Source of the DNA: Rhizobium sp. 9140
Lineage (GTDB): Bacteria; Pseudomonadota; Alphaproteobacteria; Rhizobiales; Rhizobiaceae
Direction: 5' to 3'
Assembly (NCBI RefSeq): GCF_900067135.1
Contig: NZ_FJUR01000002.1
Location: 1 to 64,000 of the forward strand
DNA length: 64,000 nucleotides
Positions 1 to 9,281 of the stretch are shown here, in pieces; the stretch's first letter is position 1, and every line of letters starts with the position of its first letter. The notes beneath the pieces were generated by a model. The model ran no database searches. It was given only the letters and a program-made list of their open reading frames with translations, and was not told where the DNA came from. Made by a program: the position numbers and the translations under genes.

Positions 1-1231
1 GCGAGAGCGGAATGCGCGTCTCTCCGACGAGGATAGGCGCATCCGGTGTATTCCACGCCTTGGTGGAGAAGGTGGTGCGCGAGGTGCCCGGCGCTGCGTC
101 AAGCGGGCTCGCCAGGGTTTCTACCGCCTGACGGAGAGCTTCCGCCGTTGGCCCGGTGACGACGAGGGTGCTCAAGCCGGGCGTCGCGGCAGGCGCAAAC
201 GTCACGGTCGGACCGACAGCAGAGCCTGCCGGCAGCGCCGGGATCAGGCCCTCGATCTCAAGCTGCGTGCCGACCAGCACAGTCAGGGTGCCGGCGACCG
301 GTGCCGTGGGCATGGTCGCATGGAAGACAACCGTCTGGTTCGGCATCTGCACGCGCAGGGCCAGAGCCTGTGCGAGACGCAGCAGCATGTTCGACCGGCT
401 CGGGTTCGTCAGGGCCGGCGCGACGATGTCGATCGTCGTCGCACCCGTGGCGTCGAGGCCGACGGCCGGGATATCGTCGATGCTGGAGAAGCGATTGCCG
501 ACCGGTGCGTTGAAGGTCAGATATGTCCGGCTCGGGTCGATATTGGTCCAGAGATCATAGGTCGACTGGATGCTGCAATCGGTGCGGTGCCGCTGCTGCG
601 TGGCAAGGCGCACGACGTTCGCACCCGCCTGCAGCGCGCCGGCCGGAAGCGGCAGCACGAGATCGCTGACCGCATCGGCCGAGGCGACCGGCACCTGTCC
701 GATGACGCTGCCGTTGAGCTCCACGGAGAAGGTGGAGGCTTCCGGCGCGACGACGATGGAGTTCTGGTAGCCGATGGTGATGGCCGTGGCGGCGCTCGCC
801 TGTTCAGGTGTCACGTAGATCGTCCATGTCCGCCGGTCGGCCTCCCCGGAGAGGCTCAGCTTGCCGAACGGCAGGATGTAGCGGCGGCCTGCGTCCGTTT
901 CGGAAGCTGTCTGGATACGCGGTCTTGCTTCGGCCTGCGGGGGAGCCGTTGGTTTGGCCGGCGCTGGCTGTGTTGGCTGGGGTGCCGGGCGCACGGGCGC
1001 GCCGGGCGAGACCTGGAAGGGCGCCGGCTGCGTTGCTGGTTGCTGTGGGCGTGCCTCGGGTGCCGCTGCTGGCGGCTGTGATTGCGCCTCCGGCTGGCCC
1101 GGAGAGGACGACGGTGCCGGCTGAGCCGGGGTTGCCGGCCGCTCTCGGGACATGTCGAAAGGGGTGGTCTGAGCGAGGAGCTGCGACGGCGCAAGGAGGG
1201 CGAGCGTGCAGGCGATGACGAAGGGCTTCAT
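1..1231 (-). CDS. bcsB: Cellulose synthase subunit BcsB, N-terminal part (runs off left edge)
   Basis: Periplasmic, membrane-anchored partner of BcsA that guides the nascent cellulose chain out of the inner membrane. The reading frame opens at 1231 with a signal peptide (start MKPFVIACTLALLAPSQLLA), followed by a Pro/Ala/Gln-rich linker of roughly 90 residues and then a beta-rich region (RRYILPFGKLSLSGEADRRT onward) typical of the BcsB carbohydrate-binding and ferredoxin-like repeats. The ATG overlaps the bcsA stop as ATGA, so the two are translationally coupled. About 410 codons are visible with no stop; the C-terminal membrane anchor lies outside the window. The low-complexity linker is longer than I expect for enterobacterial BcsB. 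Identification rests on position plus sequence character. Confidence 0.85.
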   Translation of the reverse strand, partial: MKPFVIACTLALLAPSQLLAQTTPFDMSRERPATPAQPAPSSSPGQPEAQSQPPAAAPEARPQQPATQPAPFQVSPGAPVRPAPQPTQPAPAKPTAPPQAEARPRIQTASETDAGRRYILPFGKLSLSGEADRRTWTIYVTPEQASAATAITIGYQNSIVVAPEASTFSVELNGSVIGQVPVASADAVSDLVLPLPAGALQAGANVVRLATQQRHRTDCSIQSTYDLWTNIDPSRTYLTFNAPVGNRFSSIDDIPAVGLDATGATTIDIVAPALTNPSRSNMLLRLAQALALRVQMPNQTVVFHATMPTAPVAGTLTVLVGTQLEIEGLIPALPAGSAVGPTVTFAPAATPGLSTLVVTGPTAEALRQAVETLASPLDAAPGTSRTTFSTKAWNTPDAPILVGETRIPLS

Positions 1232-3422
1232 GGTCTCGCTGCCTCCTTCTTGACGGGGGCCGCTGCTTCCTTCGCGCCACCAAGGCTGCGGAAGAAGTAG
1301 AAGAGGCCGCGATTGGTCTGGTAGAGCGCGATGACGAAGAAGCTGATCGTGCCACGGATAAGGCCGGGATTGCGCCGCCGACCCATCTGGAATTCCGTCC
1401 ACTGTGCGGAGTTCGCAAAGATGATATCAGCAAGCAGCCGCCGTTCCTGCGGTTCGCGCGGCGCGAACGTGCAGCCGACGAGCACGAAGCCCTCGCCCCG
1501 GCCGCTACGCACGATCTTGACCGGCATGGAGGACGGCGCGCCCGGGCTGAACGTCTCGACGCGGATCTCCTCCATAGCCCCCACCGTCAGCGGCTGCATG
1601 GAGCGATCGTAGACGTGGACGAGAAGACCGTTGACCGAGACGTTTTCGATGACGCCTGGGAACCACTGGTCGCCCACGCGGAATTCGCACCGCCGTTTGA
1701 CGTTGACACGCCGGGACGACGACTTTTCGCGCCGTTCCGACACCACGCCCAGCGCGCAGCCGGCGAAGACGAGGTTGAGCAGGTTCCAGCCGGCGACGAC
1801 CAGCGTCACGTCGGATTTGTAAGGCTCGGCATAGATCTTGTAGAACGACATGACGGTGGCGATGAGCAGCACGCCGAAGATGACGAAGAAAGGCCGGCTG
1901 ATCTCCGAAAGCCTGTTGTCGCTGATCGACTCGTCCTTCGCCGTGACCTTGAACGTGGGCTTCGACGGATTGAAAATGACGGAGATGACGGCCGGCAGAA
2001 GGTGGACCGTCTGCACATATTCATAGAGTTCTGAAATCCAGGGCCAGCGGAAGCGGCCGTAGAGATAGTTCTGCATGAGCAGGTTCACGAGCATGTAGGT
2101 GGTCGTATAGGCGAGGAACTCGCCGCCGGACCCGACGAAGATCTCCAGATCGAAAAAGATGTAGAAGAGCGGCGCGAACAGGAAGACCGTGCGGGGAAAC
2201 GGGAAGAGCCAGAAGAGCGTCGAGGACATATAGCAAAGCCGCTGCGGCATGCTCAGACCGCGCTTGAAGAGCGGCATGCGGAACATGAGGATCTGCATCA
2301 TGCCCTGCGCCCAGCGGCTGCGCTGGCCGATGAAACTTGCGAAGGTCGCGGGCTGGAGCCCGGCGATCAGCGGTTTGTCCACATAGACGCTGTTCCAGCC
2401 GCGCGCGTGGAGCGCGAGGGCCGTTTCGCAGTCCTCGGTGATGCTGACGCCGCTGAAGCCGTTGGTGTCTTCCAGTGCGCGCCGGTTTAGCACGGCGGCG
2501 GAACCGCAGAAGAACGCGGCGTTCCACTTGTCGAGACCGCGCTGGATGATGCCGTAGAACATTTCGTTCTCGCTCGGCATCTTGTTGAAGGTTTTCAGGT
2601 TGCGCTCGATCGGGTCGGGATTAAGGAAGAAGTGCGGCGTCTGCACGAGGAAGAGGCGCGGATCCTCTTCGAAATATCCGACCGTTTCGCGCAGGAAGTC
2701 GCGGGCCGGGCATGGTCGGCGTCGAAGACGGTGATCAGATCGCCATGCGACTGGCGCATGCCGTTGTTCAGGTTGCCGGCCTTGGCGTGCTCGTTGCGGT
2801 CACGCGTGAGATAGTTGGCGTCGAGGTTTCGGCAGAGCTCCTGGAGCTCATCGTGTCGGTTCTGGGCGGCCTGCGCATCCGGGATGCTGGCCGCGTTCCG
2901 CTTCTGCAGGGTGCCGCCATCGTCAAGAAGCCAGACCGTCAGCTTCTCGGGCGGATAGTCCATGTTCTTGGCGGCGGCGAGCGTGTTGGCCAGCATATCC
3001 GCGTCTTCGTTATAGGTCGGGATGAAGACGTCGACCGATGGCGCGTAGTCGGCCGAGCCGGGGCGGGGCCGGTTCGGCGGAAGCGGCATGGAAACGATGA
3101 AAAGGCTGAGCGCCAGCATCGACACACTGTACATTTCGGCGAGATACAGCAGGAAGCCCGGAATGAAGTTCTCGAGCTGGTTGACCGGCGGCAGCGTGCT
3201 GGTGGTACGCCAGTAAACATAGCGCAGAACGATGGCCGTGCCGAAACCAAGCCCGATCAGGCGCCAGTTGCCTTCCGCCTTCAGCACCTTCAACACGGCA
3301 AGCAGTGCCATGCAGAGGAAGGCGGCAACCAGATGCGTCTGGAGGCTGACCGGCAGCGTCGTGATCGCCACGATGACGATCGACATGCAGATCCATGCAA
3401 TGACGATGAGCGCCTTGACCAT
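1228..3422 (-). pseudogene. bcsA: Cellulose synthase catalytic subunit BcsA, broken by a one-base frameshift
   Basis: Inner-membrane GT2 glycosyltransferase that polymerises UDP-glucose into beta-1,4-glucan and is activated by c-di-GMP. The frame from 3422 gives N-terminal membrane helices and the first GT2 part (DVFIPTYNED, WLLDDGG, VFDADHA). It then goes out of frame at the GGG at 2708-2710. The second frame continues with VQTPHFF, ITEDCETALAL, QRSRWAQGM, more membrane helices and a PilZ domain (RRVNVKR and NVSVNGL motifs). Adding one G restores a continuous protein of about 731 residues, the usual length. Apart from the lesion every catalytic motif is present. It lies 46 bases after bcsN and overlaps bcsB by ATGA. 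It is either a sequencing error or a true null allele; the latter would abolish cellulose synthesis. Confidence 0.9.
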
Positions 3423-3468
3423 GATCCTAGTTTCCTTGTTCCGAATATCGCTGGATATGGCTCATGGT

Positions 3469-4635
3469 TTACATTTCTCCCGCACAGGAACTGGTGGGCG
3501 AGATCGTGCAGGGAACGGCCGGAATGATAGGCTGGGCCTGCAGCGGGGAAGCGCTCGACAGGCGGGTCAGGCCCTGCTGCTGCAACTGGCTCGTTGGTCT
3601 CGGTGCCTGCGGCGTTTGCGATCCGGTTGCAGGCGACGTCGCGGGTGTCGTGGTCGGATCCGGCAGGCGCGCGGTCCCCGGCAGCGTCTGTGGTTCGATA
3701 TCATCCGCGGTGGGCTGGCCCGTCCTTGCCAGAGGCGAGCGCGTGACCATGTTCGGCGCGGGGATGGCGACGGCGGGAACGATCGGCCTGACGGTTTCGA
3801 TGCGCGACGCCGCGGGTCGCGTGTTCTGGCTCTCGAGGCTCCGAATCGCCGGGCGAACCGGAGCGGCAGGTGTTGCGACCGGTGCCGGCGCTGGTGGCTG
3901 AAGCCGGGCGCCGGCACCTGCGGCATAGATCGGCCGGCCGAGCTGCCCGACCGTGGGGTCGAGAGGCGGAACGTTGCCATAGGGGTTCCAGCCGACGCTG
4001 TCGAAGGCGCCCGTCAGCGTATAATGGTACATCATCGATAGAAGCTCGTCGCGAGACGCACCGGTCTGGCAGAAACGGACGCGGGTCTGGATTCTGCCAA
4101 GATAGTGGAACGTGCGTACGTCATTATCCGGCGCCTTGATTTGTTGCCAACCGTAAAGGCATGCATCGCCGGAGCCCGGATTGGTCCCGTAAGCATAAGC
4201 GAAAGCGCCGTAATTGTTCTGAACGAAGCTCGGGGAAATGCTCATGCGGATGGTCGGGAACTCCGACCGCATCTCGCCCACAGCCTGCGCCGTCGTCATC
4301 AGCCCGGTCGACAGGCGAGACGCGCCGGCGAACGGCGTGGACGCGGGGCCGAAATAGCGCACCTGAATGTAGTTCTGGCCGCGACTGCGGGCATCGGTGC
4401 TCAGGATGATGTCCTGCCGGACGGCGTTGGAGAAGTTGCGCTCGATCACGCTGACGATCGCGGGGCCGCCGGGCGGCGGAAACGCCAGCGCCTTTTCGGC
4501 TGCAACTTCGGTTGGCGCCGAGGTCATTTTCAGGCCCCCCGTCTGCATGCAACCGGAAAGTGCCGAGGCGCCCAAAGCCAGAAACGCGCCCTGCGTGACG
4601 GTTCTTCCTGCAATTGCGAGAGCTGTATGAAACAT
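3469..4635 (-). CDS. bcsN: Cellulose biosynthesis protein BcsN (lipoprotein)
   Basis: Accessory protein of Rhizobiales cellulose operons; its molecular role is not well established. The first 29 residues from 4635 form a signal peptide ending in the lipobox ALSGC, so the mature protein is probably an outer- or inner-membrane lipoprotein. The central part (about residues 60-220) is globular and has several cysteines. The C-terminal 150 residues are rich in Pro, Thr, Ala and Gln and look disordered. An upstream in-frame ATG at 4680 is possible, but the 4635 start gives a more normal signal peptide length and has a GGATG-like ribosome site. It is the first gene of the leftward bcsN-bcsA-bcsB run. 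Confidence 0.8.
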   Translation of the reverse strand: MFHTALAIAGRTVTQGAFLALGASALSGCMQTGGLKMTSAPTEVAAEKALAFPPPGGPAIVSVIERNFSNAVRQDIILSTDARSRGQNYIQVRYFGPASTPFAGASRLSTGLMTTAQAVGEMRSEFPTIRMSISPSFVQNNYGAFAYAYGTNPGSGDACLYGWQQIKAPDNDVRTFHYLGRIQTRVRFCQTGASRDELLSMMYHYTLTGAFDSVGWNPYGNVPPLDPTVGQLGRPIYAAGAGARLQPPAPAPVATPAAPVRPAIRSLESQNTRPAASRIETVRPIVPAVAIPAPNMVTRSPLARTGQPTADDIEPQTLPGTARLPDPTTTPATSPATGSQTPQAPRPTSQLQQQGLTRLSSASPLQAQPIIPAVPCTISPTSSCAGEM

Positions 4636-4955
4636 GGGCGACGTGCATCCAGTGATGGAATCAGGGTTCTTCCACCTCATTTCTCGCTCGCATGGTTAAC
4701 GTACAGTTAATATTCGCTAACACTTTCCTATTTGCGCGCTGCAGGGGACGATTTATGATGTTTACGTGGTTTAGACGAGACGTTTTATGCCGTCTGACGT
4801 CTGCAAAAGCACCTGCGTGATCATCCTCTGCAGCGAATCACTGTCGCGATTTATGGAAGAATGACGACGGTTCACTGGGTCTGCATCATGGGTTACGAAC
4901 ACTGCCTTTTGAGCCGCTCGGCTTGAGAAATGTCGCCCGTGGGACTGACGATGCG
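4636..4955. other. Non-coding leader upstream of the cellulose genes
   Basis: About 320 bases between the bcsN start and the small membrane gene upstream. It is AT-richer than its surroundings, with runs such as GTTAACGTACAGTTAATATT near 4693-4712, and probably holds the promoter of the bcs operon. I cannot name a specific operator and see no convincing ORF. Confidence 0.4.
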
Positions 4956-5132
4956 CTACTGCGCGCCCGTGGTCGGCCCGGGATTGTTCGGTGCCATCGG
5001 GCTCTGTGCGGGTGGCGTTCCGGCTGTCCTTCCCGCCGGGTCGTTCTGCGATGGGCTCATGATCAGCCAGCCGATCGCGATCATGATCACGAGAAGGATG
5101 GCGATGCTCAGGGCCGTTCGGTTCAACGCCAT
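4956..5132 (-). CDS. Small single-pass membrane protein, unknown function
   Basis: A 58-residue protein starting MALNRTALSIAILLVIMIAI: a short positively charged N-terminus, one hydrophobic helix (about residues 7-24), then a Pro/Gly/Gln/Asn-rich tail (APNNPGPTTGAQ at the end). I do not recognise a family. It starts 16 bases after the stop of another tiny membrane-protein gene on the same strand, behind a GAAAGAGG ribosome-binding-like sequence, and is followed by the bcs genes on the same strand. A longer in-frame start at 5228 would put Arg-rich sequence in front of the helix and overlap the upstream gene, so I prefer 5132. A role next to cellulose synthesis is a guess from location only. 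Confidence 0.55.
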   Translation of the reverse strand: MALNRTALSIAILLVIMIAIGWLIMSPSQNDPAGRTAGTPPAQSPMAPNNPGPTTGAQ

Positions 5133-5148
5133 GTTATCTCTGCCTCTT

Positions 5149-5301
5149 TCAGCTTTTGCCGGGTGCCAGCATGCTCGCCTTCGGATCGACCCGGCCCGAC
5201 GCGTCCTCGACACGCGTCGAAGCGGCATAGACGAACAGGATGCAGATGACCGACATGAGGACGACCACGATGACAGATTGGTTTCCAGTGCGAACTCTCA
5301 T
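5149..5301 (-). CDS. Small single-pass membrane protein, unknown function
   Basis: A 50-residue frame beginning MRVRTGNQSVIVVVLMSVIC, with a basic N-terminus, a strongly hydrophobic helix at about residues 9-27 and a short polar tail ending MLAPGKS. Basic N-terminus plus one helix predicts an inner-membrane protein with its tail in the periplasm. It sits directly upstream of a second tiny membrane protein with the same architecture, suggesting a two-gene unit ahead of the cellulose operon. The ribosome site is weak. The evidence is the clean topology and the paired arrangement; no homologue is recognised. Confidence 0.5.
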   Translation of the reverse strand: MRVRTGNQSVIVVVLMSVICILFVYAASTRVEDASGRVDPKASMLAPGKS

Positions 5302-5502
5302 GCCGCGTAAAGCCGTCCGCGAGTCGTAAGTTCCCCTCGACGTCAGCGTTTGGCTAAGAGAGGAGCCTTCGCGCGTTAAGCATGTTGCGCATTTATCGCA
5401 GAACCGACGGCATCGGAGGCCCTCCGGGTGTATCGCCGGTCGATTTCCGCATCCTTATCGTGTAAGAGGCAATCAACCCACAGCAGTGATAGCGTGCCGC
5501 CT

Positions 5503-7160
5503 ATGGCCATGACGTTCCTTACGAACAACACGAAGACCAGTGTCAGCTTCACCGAAGCCGACACCACGCTGGTGCTCGTCAAAGACGTGATCCTTTCGGT
5601 CACCAACAGTGGCATCGTTGCGTCCGGTCTTGCAAAGGCGCGCGCCGTCGTGGTTGATGGTACGATTTCGGCCGGTGTGTCCGGCGTCACGTTCGGCGCG
5701 GCCAATGCCGGCGACCTGAAAGGGTCCGTCGTCGTCTCGGAGACCGGATCGATCGTCGCGGGCGCCTTCGGCATATCGGCGACGGCCGTCGGCATGGATA
5801 TCGTCAATCGCGGTGGTATTTTAGGCAAACAGGCCGGCGTCAGCGTGGTCGGCAGCAAAGCGAATGTCGCCAACGAGGGCACCATTTCGTCGGCAGCCGG
5901 CAGTGCTGTCTCGGTGGTGGGTGCCGCGGCCATGGTCGTCAACAACGGCCGGATGGCTGGACAGACGGATGCCGTGAAGCTTTCCGGCGACCGCATGGCC
6001 ATGACGAACAACAAGGACATCTCGTCTGCCACGGCCGCTGGCATTGTCATTGATGGATTGGGCTCGACCGTGACCAATAACGGGTCGATCGGCGCGCGCG
6101 GCAATGGCATCGTGGCAACCGGCGTCGCGGAGATCATCACCAATAATGGCACGGTCGGCAGCGGTGCCAGTGCGATCGTGGCGAAGGGCAAGAACGCCGT
6201 CATCACGAACTCCGGTGCTCTGCAGGCGAGCGTCGATGGCATCGCGCTTTCCGGCGCGAACGGCACGGTGACGAACAGCAAGATGATTGCGGTCGGTGGC
6301 ACGGCCGTCAGCGTTACCGCCAATGGTGCGATCGTCAACAATCTGGGCACGATAAGCGGTGCCATCGGCATCGCCGTCGTGGGTGACGCCGCGCGAGGCG
6401 CCAACAGCGGCACGATTTCCGCCTCCAAGGGCAGCGCTGTCGATTTCACCAAGGCGGATCACGCCAGCTTCAACAATAGCGGCGTGTTGTCCTCGGCGTC
6501 CGGTCTTGCGTTCAAGGGCGGCGATGGCCAGCAGTCGCTGACGAACGGCGGCACGATCAAAGGCGATGTGCTTCTGGGCGGCGGCAGCGACTATTTCGAT
6601 GGCCGCGGTGGCACCGTCATGGGCAAGGTCGCGGGTGGTGCCGGCCACGACACGTATGTCATCGACAACGCCCGTACGTTGTTGGTCGAAGCCAAGAATG
6701 CCGGAAACGATCTCGTCATCTCCAGCGTCAGCTACGCGCTGGCCGATAATTTCGAGTTCCTGACGCTGGGTGGGACGGCGGCGGTGAACGCGACCGGCAA
6801 TGCGCTGGCGAACCAGATCCACGGCAATGGTGCCGACAACCGGATCGACGGCAAGGTCGGCAACGATATGATCTGGGCCATGGCGGCGCGGATATTCTGA
6901 CGGGCGGTGCCGGCATCGACCAGTTCGTCTTTGCCAGCGGCGACGGGCGCGATGTCATCACCGATTTCGCCGCCAGCGGCAAGGCGCATGACATTCTCGA
7001 CCTGACCGGTGTGAAGGCGATCACCAGCTTCACCGACCTGATGAAAAACCATGCCCGGCAGATGGGTAGCGATGTGATGATCGATGCCACCGGTGGCGAC
7101 AGCATCCTGCTCAAGGGGGTGAAGCTCGCCCATTTCGACAAGGGCGACTTCTTCTTTTGA
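5503..7160 (+). pseudogene. RTX/beta-helix exported protein with type I secretion C-terminus, one-base frameshift
   Basis: Repetitive Gly/Asn/Thr-rich protein built from about 20-residue units with NNG/TNNG turns (VTNNGSIGARGNGIVATG is typical), as in beta-helix surface proteins. Near residue 450 it shifts to RTX-like calcium-binding repeats. The frame breaks at the GGG at 6875-6877. With one extra G it reads NDMIWGHGGADILTGGAGID and continues to 7160 with a characteristic C-terminus (DVITDFAASG, DILDLTGV, final DFFF), about 552 residues in all. There is no N-terminal signal peptide, which fits ABC-type (type I) secretion, but no secretion genes are adjacent. An earlier GTG at 5428 has a good GGAGG eight bases upstream, so a 25-residue longer N-terminus is possible. 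Confidence 0.75.
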
Positions 7161-7180
7161 TCTCGTCGCGCGCGGGCGGC

Positions 7181-8230
7181 TCAGGCCGCCGCGCGCTGGA
7201 GCATGCCGAAGAGGTCGCGTGGGTCGTCGGGATCGGCGATGATGTCGATCTGCTGGAAGAAATCCGTCCCGACCAAGGCGGAACGCACATAGCGAAGTGC
7301 AGAGAAATCCTCCACTGCGAAGCCGACGCTGTCGAACAGCGTGATCTGCCGCGCATCGCGCCGGCCGGGCGCTTCGCCTCGCACGACCTTCCAGAGCTCC
7401 GTCACCGGGTAATCCGGCGCCATCTGCTGAATCTCGCCTTCGACACGGGTCTGCGGCGGATATTCAACGAAAGTGTCGGCACGCAGCAGGATATCCCGGT
7501 GCAGCTCGGTCTTTCCCGGGCAGTCCCCGCCGATCGCGTTGATATGGACTCCGCTGCCGATCATGTTGTCGGTGAGGATCGTCGCATACTGTTTGTCCGC
7601 CGTGCAGGTGGTGATGATGCCGGCACCCTCGATCGCCTGTTCGGCGCTTTCGCACGCGTGCAATGCGAGGCCCGAACCGGTGAGGTTGCGGATGGTCTTC
7701 TCGGTCGCCCTGATATCGATATCGTAAAGCCGGATCTCCGTGATGCCGAGAACGGCCTTCATCGCCAGCGCCTGAAACTCGGCCTGCGCGCCGTTGCCGA
7801 TCATGGCCATCACCCGCGTGCCCTTCGGGGCGAGATGCCGTGCGGCCATGGCGGAGGTTGCGGCCGTGCGCAGCGCTGTCAGCAGCGTCATTTCCGTCAG
7901 CAGGAGGGGATAGCCTGTGGCAACATCGGCCAGCAGCCCGAAGGCGGTCACCGTCTGGAGGCCGGCGGCCATGTTCTTCGGGTGACCGTTCACATATTTG
8001 AAGCCATAGATCTCGCCGTCGGAGGTCGGCATCAGCTCGATCACGCCATCCCGAGAATGCGAGGCGATCCGTGACGTTTTGTCGAAGACCTCCCAGCGCC
8101 GGAAGTCGTCCTCAATCGTGTCGGTCAGTTCGCGTAGGACGCGTTCGATGCCCAGATGATGGACGAGGCGCATCATGTTCTCGACGCTGACGAAGGGGAT
8201 CAGGGCCTTTTCGGAAGGCAGGGCAGACAT
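7181..8230 (-). CDS. ocd: Ornithine cyclodeaminase family protein
   Basis: NAD-dependent enzyme of the ornithine cyclodeaminase/mu-crystallin family, which converts L-ornithine to L-proline and ammonia. The 349-residue length is typical. Visible hallmarks are the N-terminal substrate region (GFKYVNGHPKN, GYPLLLTEMTLLTALRTAA), the Rossmann motif MIGNGAQAEFQALA near residue 143, the TTCTADK segment and the INAIGGDCPGKTEL active-site stretch with the catalytic Asp. It has a GAGGAAAC ribosome site. It lies alone on the minus strand between the RTX gene and an AraC regulator. Close relatives can act on other amino acids (lysine, alanine, ketimines), so the substrate is inferred. Confidence 0.85.
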   Translation of the reverse strand: MSALPSEKALIPFVSVENMMRLVHHLGIERVLRELTDTIEDDFRRWEVFDKTSRIASHSRDGVIELMPTSDGEIYGFKYVNGHPKNMAAGLQTVTAFGLLADVATGYPLLLTEMTLLTALRTAATSAMAARHLAPKGTRVMAMIGNGAQAEFQALAMKAVLGITEIRLYDIDIRATEKTIRNLTGSGLALHACESAEQAIEGAGIITTCTADKQYATILTDNMIGSGVHINAIGGDCPGKTELHRDILLRADTFVEYPPQTRVEGEIQQMAPDYPVTELWKVVRGEAPGRRDARQITLFDSVGFAVEDFSALRYVRSALVGTDFFQQIDIIADPDDPRDLFGMLQRAAA

Positions 8231-8352
8231 GGGTGTTTCCTCGTTTCAGAGGTCGATGGTAGCAACCGCAGATGCTCACTGAAACGGCAGATGATTGTCA
8301 TATTCCTTGCTGAACCAAGCAGAGTGCCAGCCGGATTGTGCAAATTGCTCGA

Positions 8353-9159
8353 TCAGCGCGAGAGGAGATATTGCCGCGGCGGGCTGCCCATCATCCGGCG
8401 GAACATGGTGGTGAAGGCCGCGATGTTCTCATAGCCGGCATCGAGCGCGACGCTGGTGATCGAGTGCCCGGCGGCGAGCCGCGGCAGCGAGGCGAAAAGG
8501 CAGGCCTGCTGGCGCCACGTTACGAAGCTGACGCCGGTCTGGGTGCGAAAGAAGCGCGTAAAACTGCGGCGGCTCATGGCAAGCGTTGCGGCCCAGTCAT
8601 CAATGCTCGCAACCGCGCGCGGCGCCTCCAGAAAGGCCCGGCAGGCAGCGGCAAGCCGCGGGTCGTTCGGAAAGGGCAGGCCGAGCGGGACTTCAGGCAG
8701 TTGCTGCATCTCGTCTAGCAGCAGATCCATGATCAGCTCCCGCCGTCGCGGCTTTGGAAAGGGCGGCGTATCGCGCACCAGTTCGTCCATCAGGTTTGCT
8801 GCGAGTGTGGTGACGTTGACCACCTTCGGCCGCTCGACGAAGGCCAGTTGCGTATCGACGTAGATCGACAGCATTTCGACCGGGCTTATGGTTTCCGATG
8901 CATGCTCTAGGCCGGCGGGAATGATCAGGCCATGGCCGGGCGGGATCATCCAGCGCCGGTCGCTGGTGCCGACCACGACCACACCGCGGCGCGCGTGCCA
9001 GAGCTGCGTCTTGCGGTGCGAGTGCAGGGGGCTGCGCATGCCGGCCTTGTAGTTCCGGCCGATCGCATAGAGCGGCTCCTGCGCCGCATCGATCCGCTTC
9101 AGGCTCTGCCGATGCTCATCGAGATCGACACCGATCGTCGGAAAATCCACAAACCGCAT
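8353..9159 (-). CDS. AraC-family transcriptional regulator (cupin sensor)
   Basis: About 268 residues: an N-terminal cupin-type sensor (HSHRKTQLWHARRGVV, PPGHGLIIPAG) and a C-terminal double helix-turn-helix (DDWAATLAMSRRSFTRFFR, then ITSVALDAGYENIAAFTTMF). The layout resembles NimR-type AraC proteins. It is transcribed away from an MFS exporter with 122 bases between, an arrangement in which the regulator commonly controls the transporter. A GTG at 9168 is an alternative start three codons upstream; ATG 9159 is preferred although its ribosome site is weak. The inducer is unknown. Confidence 0.85.
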   Translation of the reverse strand: MRFVDFPTIGVDLDEHRQSLKRIDAAQEPLYAIGRNYKAGMRSPLHSHRKTQLWHARRGVVVVGTSDRRWMIPPGHGLIIPAGLEHASETISPVEMLSIYVDTQLAFVERPKVVNVTTLAANLMDELVRDTPPFPKPRRRELIMDLLLDEMQQLPEVPLGLPFPNDPRLAAACRAFLEAPRAVASIDDWAATLAMSRRSFTRFFRTQTGVSFVTWRQQACLFASLPRLAAGHSITSVALDAGYENIAAFTTMFRRMMGSPPRQYLLSR

Positions 9160-9281
9160 TTGGCCCACTCACGAAAGAAGTGGACCAGAGCGCAAAGGTA
9201 GGCCAGCGTCAAGGTCTGTAGGAAAAGCGAACGGCGCGTTATGCGCCGAAACGGACGGCCCAAACCGGGAGGAGACCCATC

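Noticed and set aside
5410..5430. GGAGGCCCTCC as a terminator or operator
   Set aside because: Short self-complementary sequence with no loop or T-run; it more likely serves as a ribosome site for a GTG start or is incidental.
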